Shown: positions 33,484 to 44,521, counted from the first letter of the stretch. The stretch is 64,000 bases of DNA from Salinispirillum sp. LH 10-3-1 (GCF_030643825.1 NZ_CP101717.1:3121673-3185672), one strand, 5' to 3'. The notes: generated by a model not told the origin, from the letters alone. Numbers and translations are program-made.

Positions 33484-33873
33484 ATGGATCATCTGCAACG
33501 CGTGCTCTACGTCGAAGACGATACAGATATTCGGGAAATCGCTACTCTAGCATTGCAAGATGTCGGCGGTTTAACCGTCAAGGTCTGTGAATCTGGTGAA
33601 AAAGCGTTGCGAGAGATTGACGAATTTGCTCCCCAGCTGGTGTTGCTCGATGTCATGATGCCAGGACTAAACGGTCCTGAAACGCTGAAGGCACTCATTC
33701 AACAAGGGTCTGTCGACACTTCAATCCCCATAGCATTCATGACAGCCAAAGTGCATCCAGATGAGCTAAAAAGGTATCATGAGATGGGGGTATTGAATGT
33801 CATCGCGAAACCGTTTGACCCGATGACGCTGGCGGATGAGGTACGAGCTATTTGGCAAGCACATCATGACTGA
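33484..33873 (+). CDS. Single-domain response regulator
   Basis: A 129-aa protein consisting only of a receiver domain. The acidic pocket EDD (11-13), phosphoacceptor Asp56 in LVLLDVMMPG, Thr88 in FMTAK and Lys109 in IAKPF are all present, so it should be phosphorylatable. It has no output domain and probably shuttles phosphate or binds a partner. Its last bases overlap the HPt-GGDEF gene by 8 nt, and it is the first gene of a four-gene signalling operon. Confidence 0.9.
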   Translation: MDHLQRVLYVEDDTDIREIATLALQDVGGLTVKVCESGEKALREIDEFAPQLVLLDVMMPGLNGPETLKALIQQGSVDTSIPIAFMTAKVHPDELKRYHEMGVLNVIAKPFDPMTLADEVRAIWQAHHD

Positions 33874-35518
33874 TTCGCGATCCCCTTATGATTTTGCGGA
33901 TCGTCTAGAAGCGCTTCGCGTGGCTTATCGCAAGCGCTTAGATTCCGAACTCAACGAACTGGATAAACTCGTAGCGCAGCACAGAGCAAATCCTAACAGC
34001 AACTTGCTGGAATTACAGTCGCACCTGCACAAGCTCGCAGGCTCTGCGGGTACCTTTGGTTATGACCAGCTTGGGCGTCTTGCCCGTCAATACGAACAGT
34101 GTATATCCGAGTTGCACTCAGACCCCACCGAGGAAAACATTCCACCCCCAGACACCTCTGATTGGCTTACTCATTTACACTCTGCCCTCAAAGACGATGA
34201 CAATCGCACCGTGACTCCTAGTGTATCGATTAAACGCAAGAAGCAGCTCGCCGATGAGCCGCACATTGTGCTGGTAGAGCGTGACTCAATTTTGGCAGAG
34301 TACACGGCACAACAACTTGAAAGTTTCGGTTTTCATGTGACATGCATTCATGATGCTGATGAACTAGGCCAGCTCAATGGGGAACCACCCGACTTGCTAT
34401 TGGTTGATCACCGGGCCAGCGAATCGCAAGAGATCAAAACGAACGCCGCTGCATTTTGGCAGCAGCGCTTGGCGTACTTTAAATGCCCTGTATTTTTTAC
34501 TGGAGCAGAAGAAAGCTTTCAGGCCAGACTGAACGCATTGCGCAGCCGTGGTAGTGGATATTTCGTTAAACCTTTAAATATCATAGAACTGACCACGCAA
34601 ATCGTACAACTGCTCGCCACAAAAGACGCTGAAGCAGAACGCGTCATGATCGTGGACAGCGATTCGGCTTCCGCTGTCGCCTCTCGCAAGGCACTAGAGC
34701 AAGTTGGCATGCATGTTTTTGTCTTAAACAAACCCGCAGAAATACTCAGTGCAGTCAGCAGTTTCAATCCAGAACTGATAGTGATGAATCTAAACCTTGG
34801 TGATATTACAGGTACTGAACTGAGCGCACTCCTGGGACAAATGGAACGTTGGGCAAACACGCCCGTTATTTATCTTGCGGCAGAAACGAATTCAACGTTA
34901 CGCCAACAGGCGATCCTATCCAGCAATTGTACCTTGATAGAAAAGCCGGTCGATGACGCACTTCTCGTTGGCGTGTGTCGAACACGCGTACAAAGGTCTC
35001 GCCAATTAGAGGCCTCTCGAAATCAAGACGGCCTCACCGGACTATTGAAGCACGCCAGCATAAAAGACGCCCTTCAGACCCACTGGGAGCATGTTCAACG
35101 CCACCCGAACACCTACTTCAGCGTCGTCATGCTGGACATTGATCATTTCAAGCGGGTCAATGATACCTATGGCCACGCAGTAGGCGATGTTGTTATTGCC
35201 GCCGTTGGCACATTGCTTCGGCAACGCTTTCGCCGGGTAGATAAATTGGGACGCTATGGCGGAGAAGAGTTCACGCTTGTCCTCGTGGACTGCGTATCCA
35301 GTGATGCCTTGCGGATGGTTGAAGAATTACGTGAAGCATTCGCCAGTATTCAGTTCACTGCCAATGGTGCCGAGTTTTCCTGCACGCTTTCAGCGGGCAT
35401 TGTTGACAACGAGACTTTCCCGAGCGACCCACCACAAGTACTTTTAGAGCGCGCAGACAAAGCTCTGTACACAGCTAAACACAATGGACGAAATCAAGTC
35501 AGCCTAGCCCAAGAATAA
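33866..35518 (+). CDS. HPt-REC-REC-GGDEF phosphorelay diguanylate cyclase
   Basis: A 550-aa soluble protein. An HPt domain (about 10-110) carries the phosphotransfer histidine His55 in LHKLAGSAG. Receiver 1 (about 132-250) keeps Asp181 and Lys235. Receiver 2 (about 258-372) has Asn308 where the phosphoacceptor Asp should be, while keeping Lys360, so it should not be phosphorylated. A C-terminal GGDEF domain has GGEEF at 465-469 and an inhibitory site RRVD at 456-459, five residues before, so cyclic-di-GMP synthesis with product inhibition is expected. ATG at 33866 overlaps the upstream gene. Fusing the HPt donor and its likely receiver to the output enzyme makes this the terminal component of the relay encoded by the operon. 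Confidence 0.9.
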   Translation: MTDSRSPYDFADRLEALRVAYRKRLDSELNELDKLVAQHRANPNSNLLELQSHLHKLAGSAGTFGYDQLGRLARQYEQCISELHSDPTEENIPPPDTSDWLTHLHSALKDDDNRTVTPSVSIKRKKQLADEPHIVLVERDSILAEYTAQQLESFGFHVTCIHDADELGQLNGEPPDLLLVDHRASESQEIKTNAAAFWQQRLAYFKCPVFFTGAEESFQARLNALRSRGSGYFVKPLNIIELTTQIVQLLATKDAEAERVMIVDSDSASAVASRKALEQVGMHVFVLNKPAEILSAVSSFNPELIVMNLNLGDITGTELSALLGQMERWANTPVIYLAAETNSTLRQQAILSSNCTLIEKPVDDALLVGVCRTRVQRSRQLEASRNQDGLTGLLKHASIKDALQTHWEHVQRHPNTYFSVVMLDIDHFKRVNDTYGHAVGDVVIAAVGTLLRQRFRRVDKLGRYGGEEFTLVLVDCVSSDALRMVEELREAFASIQFTANGAEFSCTLSAGIVDNETFPSDPPQVLLERADKALYTAKHNGRNQVSLAQE

Positions 35519-35544
35519 GGCGCGTACAGATTGAGGTCGATGTG

Positions 35545-38016
35545 ATGAAGATACCAGGTACACCAAACGATGAAGCCGAGCGCCAATGTGCGCTGGATAA
35601 TACTGGCCTAATTGCCAGCGGTGCTGATCCCCGTTTCGACCGCATCACGCGCATGGTCAGTGCAGTGTTCTCCGTGCCTATCACACTGGTGTCATTAATT
35701 GATCGAGACCGGCAATGGTTTAAGTCACGCCACGGGCTAGACGCTGAAGAAACACCCCGGGAGATTTCATTCTGCGGGCACGCGATATTGAATGAAACAC
35801 CCTTGATCGTCAGTGATGCACTGCAAGACCCGCGCTTTAAGGATAATCCCCTGGTCACCGGTATGCCCAACATCCGCTTCTATGCCGGAGCCCCCATCAG
35901 CACCAAGAGCGGTCATCGTATTGGCACCCTTTGCCTGATCGACAACCAGCCCCGGGACTTGACCGAGGCAGAGGTTTCCACGCTGGTTGATTTTGCCGCC
36001 ACGGTTGAAGCATTAATTCATGTCGATGAGGCCAACCATGAACAGGCTGAGCTCATGGAACTGCAATTCATCTCCAATCGAGATGCCTTACAGCTATTGA
36101 ACAGCATTGCTTTTGCTTCATTCGACACGCTAGATAGCAAGGTCAACAATGCATTGCACCTAGCGCGGGAATACCTGCAAATGGATGTAGCGATAGTCAG
36201 CCAAATTGAAGGGAATACTTACACGGCAGCTTGGATAGATGGCGGCCCTGATAGAGCCCTTGAACCGGGACAGCAGTTTGCATTGCAGGATACATGGTGC
36301 CAGCTTTTGTTTTCGGAGCACACTGACTCCCAAATATCGGAGCTGTTCATCAGTAACATGCAGCACGAAGGGCTACATTCACACACTTGCTATCAGAAAA
36401 ATCCTGTAGAAGCCTATGCCAGCGTAATTCTGGAGGTTGAGGGCCGGCGCTTTGGAAGCTTAAACTTTTCATCGACTACCGCACGTTTACAGCCGTTTGA
36501 TGACGGTGAACAGGCCCTAATACGCTTGCTCGGTCGCTGGCTTTCAACCACACTTGGCTCGAGCTTGAGTAATGAGCGTGTGAAGAAACTTATGGCACAA
36601 CTACCGGGTGTCACCTACCAGTTTCGTCGCTTTCCCGACGGCAAAATGACCTTTCCTTTTAGCTCGCCACAGATAGAAGTGCTTTATGGCTTAACACCGA
36701 GTCAAGCAGCACTGGATGCCAGCCCTGCCTTCGCACGTATTCATCCTGACGATCTCGACACTGTCAGTGCTTCCATTGAGCAATCGGCCAGTTCTTTAGA
36801 ATACTGGAATGCCACTTACCGCGTAAGCGATCGCCAAGGCCATTTTCGCTGGATTTCGGGAAACGCCCGGCCGGAGCGGCTTATCGATGGCAGCATTCTC
36901 TGGCACGGCTATTTGCAAGACATCCATGAACATGAACAAGCGCGGCGCGGCTTAAAACGCAATGAGGCCCGGTTGCGCGGCCTTTTCGAGCTTTCCCCTA
37001 TAGGTATAGCGCTGAACGACTATGAAACCGGTGCATTTCTGGATGGTAACCCAGCCCTTCTAAAGCCAACCGGGTATTCGAAAGAGGAGTTCATAGCACT
37101 GAGTTATTGGGATCTGACGCCTCAGGAATATCAACCGCAAGAAGAAGACGCGTTACAAAGTCTGCAAACCACTGGGCGCTACGGCCCGTTCGAGAAAGAA
37201 TATATTCGAAAAGATGGGATTCGCTACCCCGTCAGGCTGCAAGGGATCCTCAGCGAAGAAACCGATGGCCGTCGAGTCATCTGGTCTCTCATCGAGGACA
37301 TCTCTGAACGCCGAAAGCTCGACCAAATGAAGGATCAATTTATTGCCACGGTCAGCCATGAGCTCCGCACACCACTCACATCCATTAAGGGATCACTGGG
37401 ACTACTCGCCGGGGGAGCAATGGGTAAACTTCCCCCAAAGGCCACTGCTCTTTTGACCACGGCCGAGCGCAATGCACAGCGCCTGAACGCTTTAATCAAC
37501 GACCTATTAGACATGGAAAAACTGGTCGCTGGCAAAATGCCTATGAACCTCACTATTCAACCGCTGGGCGATTTACTGGATGAATCGATAGATTCAATGC
37601 AGAACTACTTCGAACAACATCGGGTTAGTATTTCAACACCTCAACAATGGCCCGCCATGAACATCAATGTAGACGGACCAAGATTCATCCAAGCTCTAAC
37701 AAACTTACTGTCGAATGCTGCTAAATACTCTCCAGAGCAAGGACATATTGAAATAGCAGTGAGAGCCATTGGCATGCAAACAGAGATAGCCGTGCGAGAC
37801 CATGGACCTGGCGTTCCGGTGGAGTTTCGCCACCAGCTTTTTAAGCGGTTTTCCCAAGCCGATAGCTCTGATTCACGTAAACTACCGGGCACAGGGCTGG
37901 GCTTGGCAATTACTCAGGAAATCGCCCATCAAATGGGGGGATTCGTTAATTATCGCGACGCTAAAGGTGGCGGCAGTGAATTTTATATCGTACTCCCAAC
38001 TGAGAACAACCAATGA
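35545..38016 (+). CDS. Soluble sensor histidine kinase (GAF-GAF-PAS-PAS)
   Basis: An 823-aa kinase without membrane segments. GAF domains lie at about 30-158 and 190-335, PAS domains at about 348-465 and 475-592, then HisKA with His605 in [13 protein letters not shown], and an ATPase domain with the N-box NLLSNAAKYS and the G-boxes DHGPGVP and GTGLGLAI. It senses something in the cytoplasm; the ligand is unknown. It has no receiver, so it must pass phosphate to a separate one, and the operon offers several. ATG at 35545 has GAGG eight bases away; GTG one codon earlier is possible. Its stop overlaps the next gene in an ATGA junction. Confidence 0.92.
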   Translation: MKIPGTPNDEAERQCALDNTGLIASGADPRFDRITRMVSAVFSVPITLVSLIDRDRQWFKSRHGLDAEETPREISFCGHAILNETPLIVSDALQDPRFKDNPLVTGMPNIRFYAGAPISTKSGHRIGTLCLIDNQPRDLTEAEVSTLVDFAATVEALIHVDEANHEQAELMELQFISNRDALQLLNSIAFASFDTLDSKVNNALHLAREYLQMDVAIVSQIEGNTYTAAWIDGGPDRALEPGQQFALQDTWCQLLFSEHTDSQISELFISNMQHEGLHSHTCYQKNPVEAYASVILEVEGRRFGSLNFSSTTARLQPFDDGEQALIRLLGRWLSTTLGSSLSNERVKKLMAQLPGVTYQFRRFPDGKMTFPFSSPQIEVLYGLTPSQAALDASPAFARIHPDDLDTVSASIEQSASSLEYWNATYRVSDRQGHFRWISGNARPERLIDGSILWHGYLQDIHEHEQARRGLKRNEARLRGLFELSPIGIALNDYETGAFLDGNPALLKPTGYSKEEFIALSYWDLTPQEYQPQEEDALQSLQTTGRYGPFEKEYIRKDGIRYPVRLQGILSEETDGRRVIWSLIEDISERRKLDQMKDQFIATVSHELRTPLTSIKGSLGLLAGGAMGKLPPKATALLTTAERNAQRLNALINDLLDMEKLVAGKMPMNLTIQPLGDLLDESIDSMQNYFEQHRVSISTPQQWPAMNINVDGPRFIQALTNLLSNAAKYSPEQGHIEIAVRAIGMQTEIAVRDHGPGVPVEFRHQLFKRFSQADSSDSRKLPGTGLGLAITQEIAHQMGGFVNYRDAKGGGSEFYIVLPTENNQ

Positions 38017-41000
38017 ACCAGCTTTCGCTTAAAGTCCGGGTTATTATTCTCATCACTATCACTGCCGCGATTCTGGCCACCAGCATGCTGTTGACGGTTT
38101 ACCAGTTGATGGTTTCAGACTACGAAGCCTTGGTGTCTGAACGAGAACAAGCGAAGATTGAACGCTTGGTGGCCGAATTAGGATTAACGCAACAACAGCG
38201 CTTACTCAGCCTTGAGGCCTTTACTGCACGAGTCCTCGATGACAATGGCGCGCTTTTGCCTCCGACGATACTACAAGAGCGACTGCAACGACCGTCTGTC
38301 GCTAGCGATCAGTTCCCCGATGGGTTACTCGTATTCGATGGATCCGCCACTGCCATTGCGGAACGTGATTTTGTACCTAATCGACTGGGGACAAATTATG
38401 CCGACAGAATGCACTTCCAACGTGCAGAGGGAAGTAAAAAACCGGTCATTTCTGAACCTATATTAGGTCGTGTGACTGGACTGCCCTTGCTGTCTTTTTT
38501 GCACCCCATAATCTCTTATGAAGGCAATATTATTGGTTACATTGGTGGCACACTGGACTTATCGAACACACCACTGATGCCCTCAATTCCCGACCTGGAT
38601 AATGATCCCTATGTTACGACAATAGTCATTGATCCGCATAATCGGCTATTTGTTTCTGTGCAAGAACGTTTTACTGAACCCCAAAAGCTACCCGCCCAAG
38701 GTACAGATGCCTTAGTGGATGCAGCTGCAGAATTGAGACCTTCAGGCTCACTGATAGAGCATGAACAGCGCCGATATATTGTAGCCACGCAAGCGCTACC
38801 CGATTTGGGCTGGATTGTGTTGCGTGCTATTCCCTATGAAATGGCCATTGCTCCTGCCAAAGCAACGTACCGTCGATTCTTATACATCAGTCTTGCCGCA
38901 CTCCTATCGGTAGCCTTAGCCGCCATTTGGGCAGCAAGTAGTCTTACACTACCGCTCACTCGCATGACAGATCGCCTAAATAACATGGCTAAGGATGCCC
39001 GCCTTGATAGCGATTTTGACGAACAGGGTGGCCCTGAAATAGCATCCCTCGCACGCGCGATGAATCGTTTAGCGCAAGAAAGGAATTCAGCAGACGCTGC
39101 TGTTCGGGAAACAGAAGGTTTTCTGACCAGTGTACTCGAGGCCGCTACAGAGCTTTCCATCATAGCCACCGATTCCACAGGCATCATCACCGTATTCAAC
39201 AAAGGCTCCGAAAACCTGCTGGGGTATTCAAAAGATGAGCTGGTACAGAAAAAAACGCCCGCTCTATTGCATCTCGAAAGTGAAGTCATTGCCCGCGCAC
39301 AAGAACTGAGCGACGAACTCGGTGCGCCCATACAAGGGTTTCAAGTCTTTGTCGCAAAGGCGGAACGTGAAGGCTTGGAAAACCGAGAGTGGACTTATGT
39401 CCACAAGTCTGGCCGACATATTACAGTTTCGTTAACCGTAACAGTGGTCCGCGACGAAGCAGGCACCGTTAAAGGCTACCTCGGAATTGCACAAGACATT
39501 ACCGCACGTAAGCGCATGGACCAAATGAAAAGCGAGTTCATTTCAACAGTAAGCCATGAACTGCGCACACCATTAACCTCTATTTCTGGCGCACTAGGCC
39601 TTATTGTGGGCGGCGGACTGGGGGAAGTACCCGACAAAGTGAATCACCTATTGAGCACCGCACATCGCAACAGTAAACGACTGGGGCATCTGATCAATGA
39701 CCTTTTAGACATCGAGAAGATTGCTTCAGGGAAGCTGCACTTTGACATGCAACCTCAGCCGCTTACGCCATTGATTCTCCAAGCGATTGAGTCCAATGAA
39801 GCCTATGGCGCCCCGCGTGGCATCACCATCAATTTCTCCGACACAGACCTCGATCCTCACGTGCAAGTTGACGGACAGCGCCTGCTGCAAGTGCTGGCCA
39901 ACCTATTATCCAACGCCATCAAGTTCTCACCTGATGACAGCGCAGTGAATGTGTTTTTGGAATCGACAGACAATGGCGTTGTGGTGAGCATCAAAGACCA
40001 CGGGCCGGGCATTCCGATGAATTTTAGAAATAAAATCTTTCAGCGCTTCGCCCAGGCTGATGCGTCCGACACTCGTGCCAAAGATGGCACCGGCCTCGGC
40101 CTCGCCATTACACGCGAATTGATCGAACACATGGGCGGGCGCGTAGGTTTCGATTCCAAAGAGGGAGGTGGCGCTCGGTTCTTTTTTGAGTTACCACTGG
40201 CCAAACCACTGCACCGCGGCGATTCATTACCCGGCCTCGCCGACAACCAAGCTACAAGAGCACGTATTTTGGTCGTTGAAGATGACCCTGATGTCGCTCA
40301 TTTATTAATGATCATGCTGAACGAGGCGGGATACGATTGCGACACTGCCTATAGTGGCAACGACGCCCTGCGCATGCTGGATGAGACCCGCTATGACTTA
40401 GTGAGTTTAGACTTGATGCTGCCTGACATCAGCGGGTTAGACATTATAGGGACACTGCGTAGGCAAACAGCCACCAGAGATCTCCCAATAGTGGTTGTTT
40501 CTGCAAAAGTCGAGCAAGGCAAACTGGCCATCGGTGGCGATGTGTCGCACCTTGACTGGCTAACAAAGCCGATCGATCAAAAACACCTGATTGAAGTAAT
40601 CCAGCGACAACTTGAAGCGGCTAGAGCCCAACACCTTCGCGTACTCCATGTCGAAGATGATAAAGATTTACACAGTGTAATTTGTGCCATGGCGGGAGAT
40701 CAATTTGACATACAACTCGCGCCGACGCTAGATGAGGCTCGGCACCAAGTACAGGACCAACACTTTGATGTCATCTTGTTGGACATCGGACTCCCCGACG
40801 GTTCGGGCTGGGACCTGTTACCGGATATTCGAATCGCTCAACCTGATGCCAAGGTCGTGATCCTGTCCGGAGCGGATTTGTCTGCCCAAGATAGGGAAAA
40901 CGTTGAAGCCGTCTTGCTTAAGTCAAGGTTAACACCCGAAGCTCTTGTCGATGGTATCAGCGTGCGTATTCAATGGTACCGCTCACATCGTGAAGAGTAA
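38013..41000 (+). CDS. Membrane hybrid histidine kinase (Cache-HAMP-PAS-HK-REC-REC)
   Basis: A 995-aa inner-membrane sensor. TM1 is about 8-31, a periplasmic Cache-like sensor about 35-280, TM2 about 287-310, HAMP about 308-360 and PAS about 370-500. HisKA follows with His515 and an ATPase domain with [10 protein letters not shown] and GTGLGLAIT. Two receivers end the protein: REC1 with Asp800 in [10 protein letters not shown] and REC2 with Asp924 in [10 protein letters not shown]. Its His box is nearly the same as that of the preceding soluble kinase ([13 protein letters not shown]), suggesting related cores that serve the same partners. The likely route is His515 to a receiver, then HPt His55, then the GGDEF protein. 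Confidence 0.92.
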   Translation: MNQLSLKVRVIILITITAAILATSMLLTVYQLMVSDYEALVSEREQAKIERLVAELGLTQQQRLLSLEAFTARVLDDNGALLPPTILQERLQRPSVASDQFPDGLLVFDGSATAIAERDFVPNRLGTNYADRMHFQRAEGSKKPVISEPILGRVTGLPLLSFLHPIISYEGNIIGYIGGTLDLSNTPLMPSIPDLDNDPYVTTIVIDPHNRLFVSVQERFTEPQKLPAQGTDALVDAAAELRPSGSLIEHEQRRYIVATQALPDLGWIVLRAIPYEMAIAPAKATYRRFLYISLAALLSVALAAIWAASSLTLPLTRMTDRLNNMAKDARLDSDFDEQGGPEIASLARAMNRLAQERNSADAAVRETEGFLTSVLEAATELSIIATDSTGIITVFNKGSENLLGYSKDELVQKKTPALLHLESEVIARAQELSDELGAPIQGFQVFVAKAEREGLENREWTYVHKSGRHITVSLTVTVVRDEAGTVKGYLGIAQDITARKRMDQMKSEFISTVSHELRTPLTSISGALGLIVGGGLGEVPDKVNHLLSTAHRNSKRLGHLINDLLDIEKIASGKLHFDMQPQPLTPLILQAIESNEAYGAPRGITINFSDTDLDPHVQVDGQRLLQVLANLLSNAIKFSPDDSAVNVFLESTDNGVVVSIKDHGPGIPMNFRNKIFQRFAQADASDTRAKDGTGLGLAITRELIEHMGGRVGFDSKEGGGARFFFELPLAKPLHRGDSLPGLADNQATRARILVVEDDPDVAHLLMIMLNEAGYDCDTAYSGNDALRMLDETRYDLVSLDLMLPDISGLDIIGTLRRQTATRDLPIVVVSAKVEQGKLAIGGDVSHLDWLTKPIDQKHLIEVIQRQLEAARAQHLRVLHVEDDKDLHSVICAMAGDQFDIQLAPTLDEARHQVQDQHFDVILLDIGLPDGSGWDLLPDIRIAQPDAKVVILSGADLSAQDRENVEAVLLKSRLTPEALVDGISVRIQWYRSHREE

Positions 41001-41101
41001 TAGGACACCCTTTTCCGATAAGAACTATGGTTGCTAATGGCTATGAAGAAAAAGTTCGCCTGACCTTCATACTTTCGGCATGTAACCGCATTAATAGTCC
41101 C

Positions 41102-41131
41102 TTGAGGCATCACCCTACCGGCAGGTACAAT
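41102..41131 (+). promoter_or_regulatory. Probable sigma-70 promoter of ubiE
   Basis: TTGAGG (41102-41107) and TACAAT (41126-41131) are separated by 18 nt, 37 nt before the ubiE ATG. Confidence 0.5.
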
Positions 41132-41167
41132 GCGGATTCTTTTTTATTCGCATGCGGAACTCACGCC

Positions 41168-41917
41168 ATGGCCGACCACGACACTACCCACTTTGGCTTT
41201 CAAACGGTCAATAAAGACGAGAAAGTGAAAAAAGTAGCGGAGGTGTTTCACTCCGTGGCGGCGCGTTATGACGTCATGAACGATCTCATGTCGTTCGGCA
41301 TCCACCGGGTATGGAAGATGTTCACCATCGAACTCAGTGGCGTGCGCACCGGTTCAAAAGTACTCGACATCGCAGGCGGCACGGGTGATCTCGCCGGAAA
41401 GTTCGCCCAGCGTGTGGGGCCTGAAGGTGAAGTGGTGCTGGCCGACATTAACGAATCCATGTTGCGTGTGGGCCGTGACAAGCTGACCGACCGAGGCCTG
41501 GGGCATCGGGTGAAATACGTGCAGGCCAACGCTGAATGCCTGCCATTTCCTGACAACTATTTCGACGCCATCACCATCGCCTTTGGTCTGCGCAACGTCA
41601 CCGACAAAGACGCCGCGCTGGCCTCGATGCATCGCATCCTGAAGCCGGGTGGCAAACTGCTGGTGTTAGAGTTTTCGAAACCTCAATCGACTTTGCTGTC
41701 CAAAGCCTATGATCTCTATTCCTTTCGTGCCTTGCCATTGATGGGTAAGCTCGTTGCTAATGATGCCGACAGCTATCAGTATCTGGCAGAGTCGATTCGC
41801 ATGCACCCGGATCAAGATACTTTAAAGGGCATGATGCTGAACGCCGGGTTCACCACCGTGAAATACCACAATATGACCGGTGGCATCGTTGCTCTGCACG
41901 TAGGCAATAAAGCATGA
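41168..41917 (+). CDS. ubiE: Ubiquinone/menaquinone C-methyltransferase
   Basis: A 249-aa SAM-dependent methyltransferase acting on the quinone ring in ubiquinone synthesis. The SAM motif is DIAGGTGD; the N-terminal [17 protein letters not shown] and the segment GLRNVTD are family signatures. The open frame begins 47 codons earlier, but ATG at 41168 gives the normal length and follows a promoter. It is the head of ubiE-ubiJ-ubiB. Confidence 0.97.
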   Translation: MADHDTTHFGFQTVNKDEKVKKVAEVFHSVAARYDVMNDLMSFGIHRVWKMFTIELSGVRTGSKVLDIAGGTGDLAGKFAQRVGPEGEVVLADINESMLRVGRDKLTDRGLGHRVKYVQANAECLPFPDNYFDAITIAFGLRNVTDKDAALASMHRILKPGGKLLVLEFSKPQSTLLSKAYDLYSFRALPLMGKLVANDADSYQYLAESIRMHPDQDTLKGMMLNAGFTTVKYHNMTGGIVALHVGNKA

Positions 41918-42525
41918 CGCCAGCGGTGTCAGCCCTGCTACCCGTGGTCAACAGCACGCTACACAAAGCGCTCGACTACGCGCCCGCCGCGCGTGCCCGT
42001 ATCCGCAGTATTGGCCCGGCCTGCTGGCGGCTGCACATCGTTGACTTAGGTATCGACCTCGACTTGCTCACCGACGATGATCGTTTACGTGTCGACCAAC
42101 CGGATGATGCTGTGCCAGACGCCGACATACGTGGTCGCAGCAAAGACTTCGTGACCCTGCTGCGCGCTGAAGACAAAACCGCTGCCCTCGCTAGCCTTCC
42201 GATCCGTGTGGAAGGCAACACCAGCAGCTTTATGCAACTGCAAAGCCTGCTGAGCCATCTTGATATCGACACCGATGCTTGGTTGGAAGATTTGTTCGGT
42301 GACTTGGCAGCCCATCAGTTAGGCAGTCTTGGGCGCGCCATCGGCGCTCAGGCTCGTGCCAGCGCGGCTAGCTTGCAACACGCCACTGAACGCTATCTGA
42401 TTCGCGAAAAAGCCCTGCTCGTTACCCGCGCTGAAGCCGATGCATTCGGCCAAGAACTGCACCAACTGCGCCTCGGTCTCGACCGACTTGCCGCACGTGT
42501 GCGCCAGCTGAAACAAGGAGAATAG
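41914..42525 (+). CDS. ubiJ: Ubiquinone biosynthesis accessory factor UbiJ
   Basis: A 203-aa protein with an N-terminal SCP2-like lipid-binding domain (about 15-115) and a helical C-terminus. In the known pathway UbiJ, with UbiK, organises the soluble Ubi complex and binds lipids. Position between ubiE and ubiB, with an ATGA overlap to ubiE and a 3-nt gap to ubiB, is diagnostic. Confidence 0.93.
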   Translation: MTPAVSALLPVVNSTLHKALDYAPAARARIRSIGPACWRLHIVDLGIDLDLLTDDDRLRVDQPDDAVPDADIRGRSKDFVTLLRAEDKTAALASLPIRVEGNTSSFMQLQSLLSHLDIDTDAWLEDLFGDLAAHQLGSLGRAIGAQARASAASLQHATERYLIREKALLVTRAEADAFGQELHQLRLGLDRLAARVRQLKQGE

Positions 42526-42528
42526 GCC

Positions 42529-44127
42529 ATGTATTGGTTACGCATTTGGCGCATTGGTTGGCTGATTCTACGTTTTCGTTTGGATACCTTGATCCCCTGG
42601 TCATCGCTCCCATGGTATCTACGTTGGTTGGCCGTGGGCGCGTTCTTTTTGCCCAATCCGAAAACCCCAGGCCCCGTGCGGTTGCGGCTGTTTTTCGAGG
42701 CCTTGGGGCCGGTGTTCATTAAATTCGGGCAGATTTTGTCGACCCGACGCGACCTCTACCCCAGCGAATACGCCGACGAGCTGGCTCGCCTGCAGGACAA
42801 CGTACCACCGTTTCCGGGTGATGAAGCGGTGAAGGTAGTCGAATCTGCCCTGGGTGACCGCATCGGCAATCTGTTTAAAGAATTTGACACCACACCGCTG
42901 GCTTCGGCGTCCATCGCCCAAGTACATCCGGCGACATTGATCGATGGCCGCGCGGCGGTGGTGAAGATCATCCGCCCCAACATTCACAAGGTCATCCGCA
43001 AAGACCTAGCCTGGATGAACGCCTTGGCTCGGTTATTGGCGGGCATCCCCGAAGCCAGCCGTTTACGGCCGGTTGAAGTGGTGCAGGATTTCGAGCAGAC
43101 CATATTGGACGAACTCGATCTGGTGCGCGAAGCCGCCAACACCACACAATTGCGCGATAACTTTGTCGACTCTGATTTGCTGTATGTACCCGAAGTGTAT
43201 TGGGACTATAGCCACCGTAACGTGCTGGTCATGGAACGCATATACGGTGTGTCGATCGACGAGACCGAAACACTGAAAGCCGCTGGCACGGACATGAAGA
43301 AGCTCGCCGAGCGCGGCGTGGAAATTTTCTTCACGCAGGTGTTCCGCGACTCGTTCTTTCACGCCGATATGCACCCCGGTAATGTGTTCGTCGACATTAC
43401 CGATCCGAGTGCGCCGCGCTACATCGGTATCGACTGTGGCATCGTGGGCACCATGGCGGAAGAAGATCAACACTACTTGGCGATGAACCTGTTGGCGTTT
43501 TTTAACCGCAATTATCATCAGGTTGCACGTTTACACGTCGAGTCAGGTTGGGTACCAGCCGACACGCCGATTCATCAATTTGAGCAGGCGATTCGCGCCG
43601 TTTGCGAGCCCATTTTTGCCCGCCCATTGAAGGAAATATCCTTCGGCCTGCTGCTGATTCGCTTGTTTCAGGTGGCTCGTCGTTTCGATATGGAAGTGCA
43701 ACCACAACTGGTGCTGCTGCAAAAGACCTTGCTGAACATCGAAGGCTTGGGGCGCCAGCTTTACCCCGACTTAGACCTGTGGCAAACCGCGAAGCCCTAT
43801 ATGGAAAAGTGGCTGAAGGACCGCATTGGCCTGAAGCGTACCTTCAGTGCCCTGTATGAACAGCTGCCCTTTCTGCTGGAGCAAGCGCCTGAATGGCCCT
43901 ACCATATCCAGCAAATGGTCAAGCAACTGGGCAAGGCACCGCCCGCGGCTCAGGTACAGATAGTGCAGACCAACAGCCGCACGCTGCCCGGTTTGATCAT
44001 GACGTTAAGCGGTGTAGGCCTTGCGGTGTACGCCGACCAAGTCAGTCACGACCTGCTGTTGTACTCCGGTCTAGGGATTGCGCTGGTCGCCGGGCTCATT
44101 ACACTGAAGCGCAGCGGCCGACAATAG
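42529..44127 (+). CDS. ubiB: Ubiquinone biosynthesis ATPase/kinase-like protein UbiB
   Basis: A 532-aa member of the ABC1/ADCK atypical kinase family required for ubiquinone synthesis. The KxGQ motif is KFGQ (65-68) in [19 protein letters not shown], followed by the alanine-rich nucleotide loop [11 protein letters not shown]. The catalytic segment [12 protein letters not shown] and metal-site GIDCGI are present. Two C-terminal transmembrane helices (about 490-530) anchor it. It ends the ubi operon. Confidence 0.96.
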   Translation: MYWLRIWRIGWLILRFRLDTLIPWSSLPWYLRWLAVGAFFLPNPKTPGPVRLRLFFEALGPVFIKFGQILSTRRDLYPSEYADELARLQDNVPPFPGDEAVKVVESALGDRIGNLFKEFDTTPLASASIAQVHPATLIDGRAAVVKIIRPNIHKVIRKDLAWMNALARLLAGIPEASRLRPVEVVQDFEQTILDELDLVREAANTTQLRDNFVDSDLLYVPEVYWDYSHRNVLVMERIYGVSIDETETLKAAGTDMKKLAERGVEIFFTQVFRDSFFHADMHPGNVFVDITDPSAPRYIGIDCGIVGTMAEEDQHYLAMNLLAFFNRNYHQVARLHVESGWVPADTPIHQFEQAIRAVCEPIFARPLKEISFGLLLIRLFQVARRFDMEVQPQLVLLQKTLLNIEGLGRQLYPDLDLWQTAKPYMEKWLKDRIGLKRTFSALYEQLPFLLEQAPEWPYHIQQMVKQLGKAPPAAQVQIVQTNSRTLPGLIMTLSGVGLAVYADQVSHDLLLYSGLGIALVAGLITLKRSGRQ

Positions 44128-44182
44128 CTGCGTGCGGTTAATTTTTTAAAGACGGGGCACACCCTGTCAGCAGGACAAGCTC

Positions 44183-44521
44183 ATGAACACACCACAAAAC
44201 ACCTTTCTCGCCTTAGAACGCATACTGCAAGAACGCAAAAGCGCCGACCCCGACAGTTCCTACGTCGCACAGCTGTATGCCAAGGGCTTAAATAAGATTT
44301 TGGAAAAGGTCGGTGAGGAAGCCACCGAGGTCATTTTAGCGGCCAAAGACATGCAGCCCGACAACACACAGGAACTGGTCGCAGAAACCGCCGATTTGTG
44401 GTTCCATACACTGGTTATGCTGGCGCAACGGGATGTACCCGTGCAAGCCGTTTTTGACGAACTGGAACGACGCTTTGGTCTGTCCGGTCTGGAAGAAAAA
44501 GCGCAACGTTCGGCTCAATAA
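44183..44521 (+). CDS. hisE: Phosphoribosyl-ATP pyrophosphatase
   Basis: A 112-aa enzyme for the second step of histidine synthesis, PR-ATP to PR-AMP and pyrophosphate. The metal-binding [15 protein letters not shown] and the ETADLWFH helix are typical of the MazG-like HisE fold. In related genomes hisI commonly precedes hisE at this spot; here only 55 nt separate ubiB and hisE, so hisI must be elsewhere or absent. tatA follows in the same direction. Confidence 0.94.
   Translation: MNTPQNTFLALERILQERKSADPDSSYVAQLYAKGLNKILEKVGEEATEVILAAKDMQPDNTQELVAETADLWFHTLVMLAQRDVPVQAVFDELERRFGLSGLEEKAQRSAQ

Noticed and set aside
41027-41167. Longer N-terminus for ubiE
   Set aside because: It would place the predicted promoter within the gene and add residues absent from the family.
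42619-42987. Antisense frames opposite ubiB and other genes
   Set aside because: Each is contained in a well-identified gene and shows no independent coding features.
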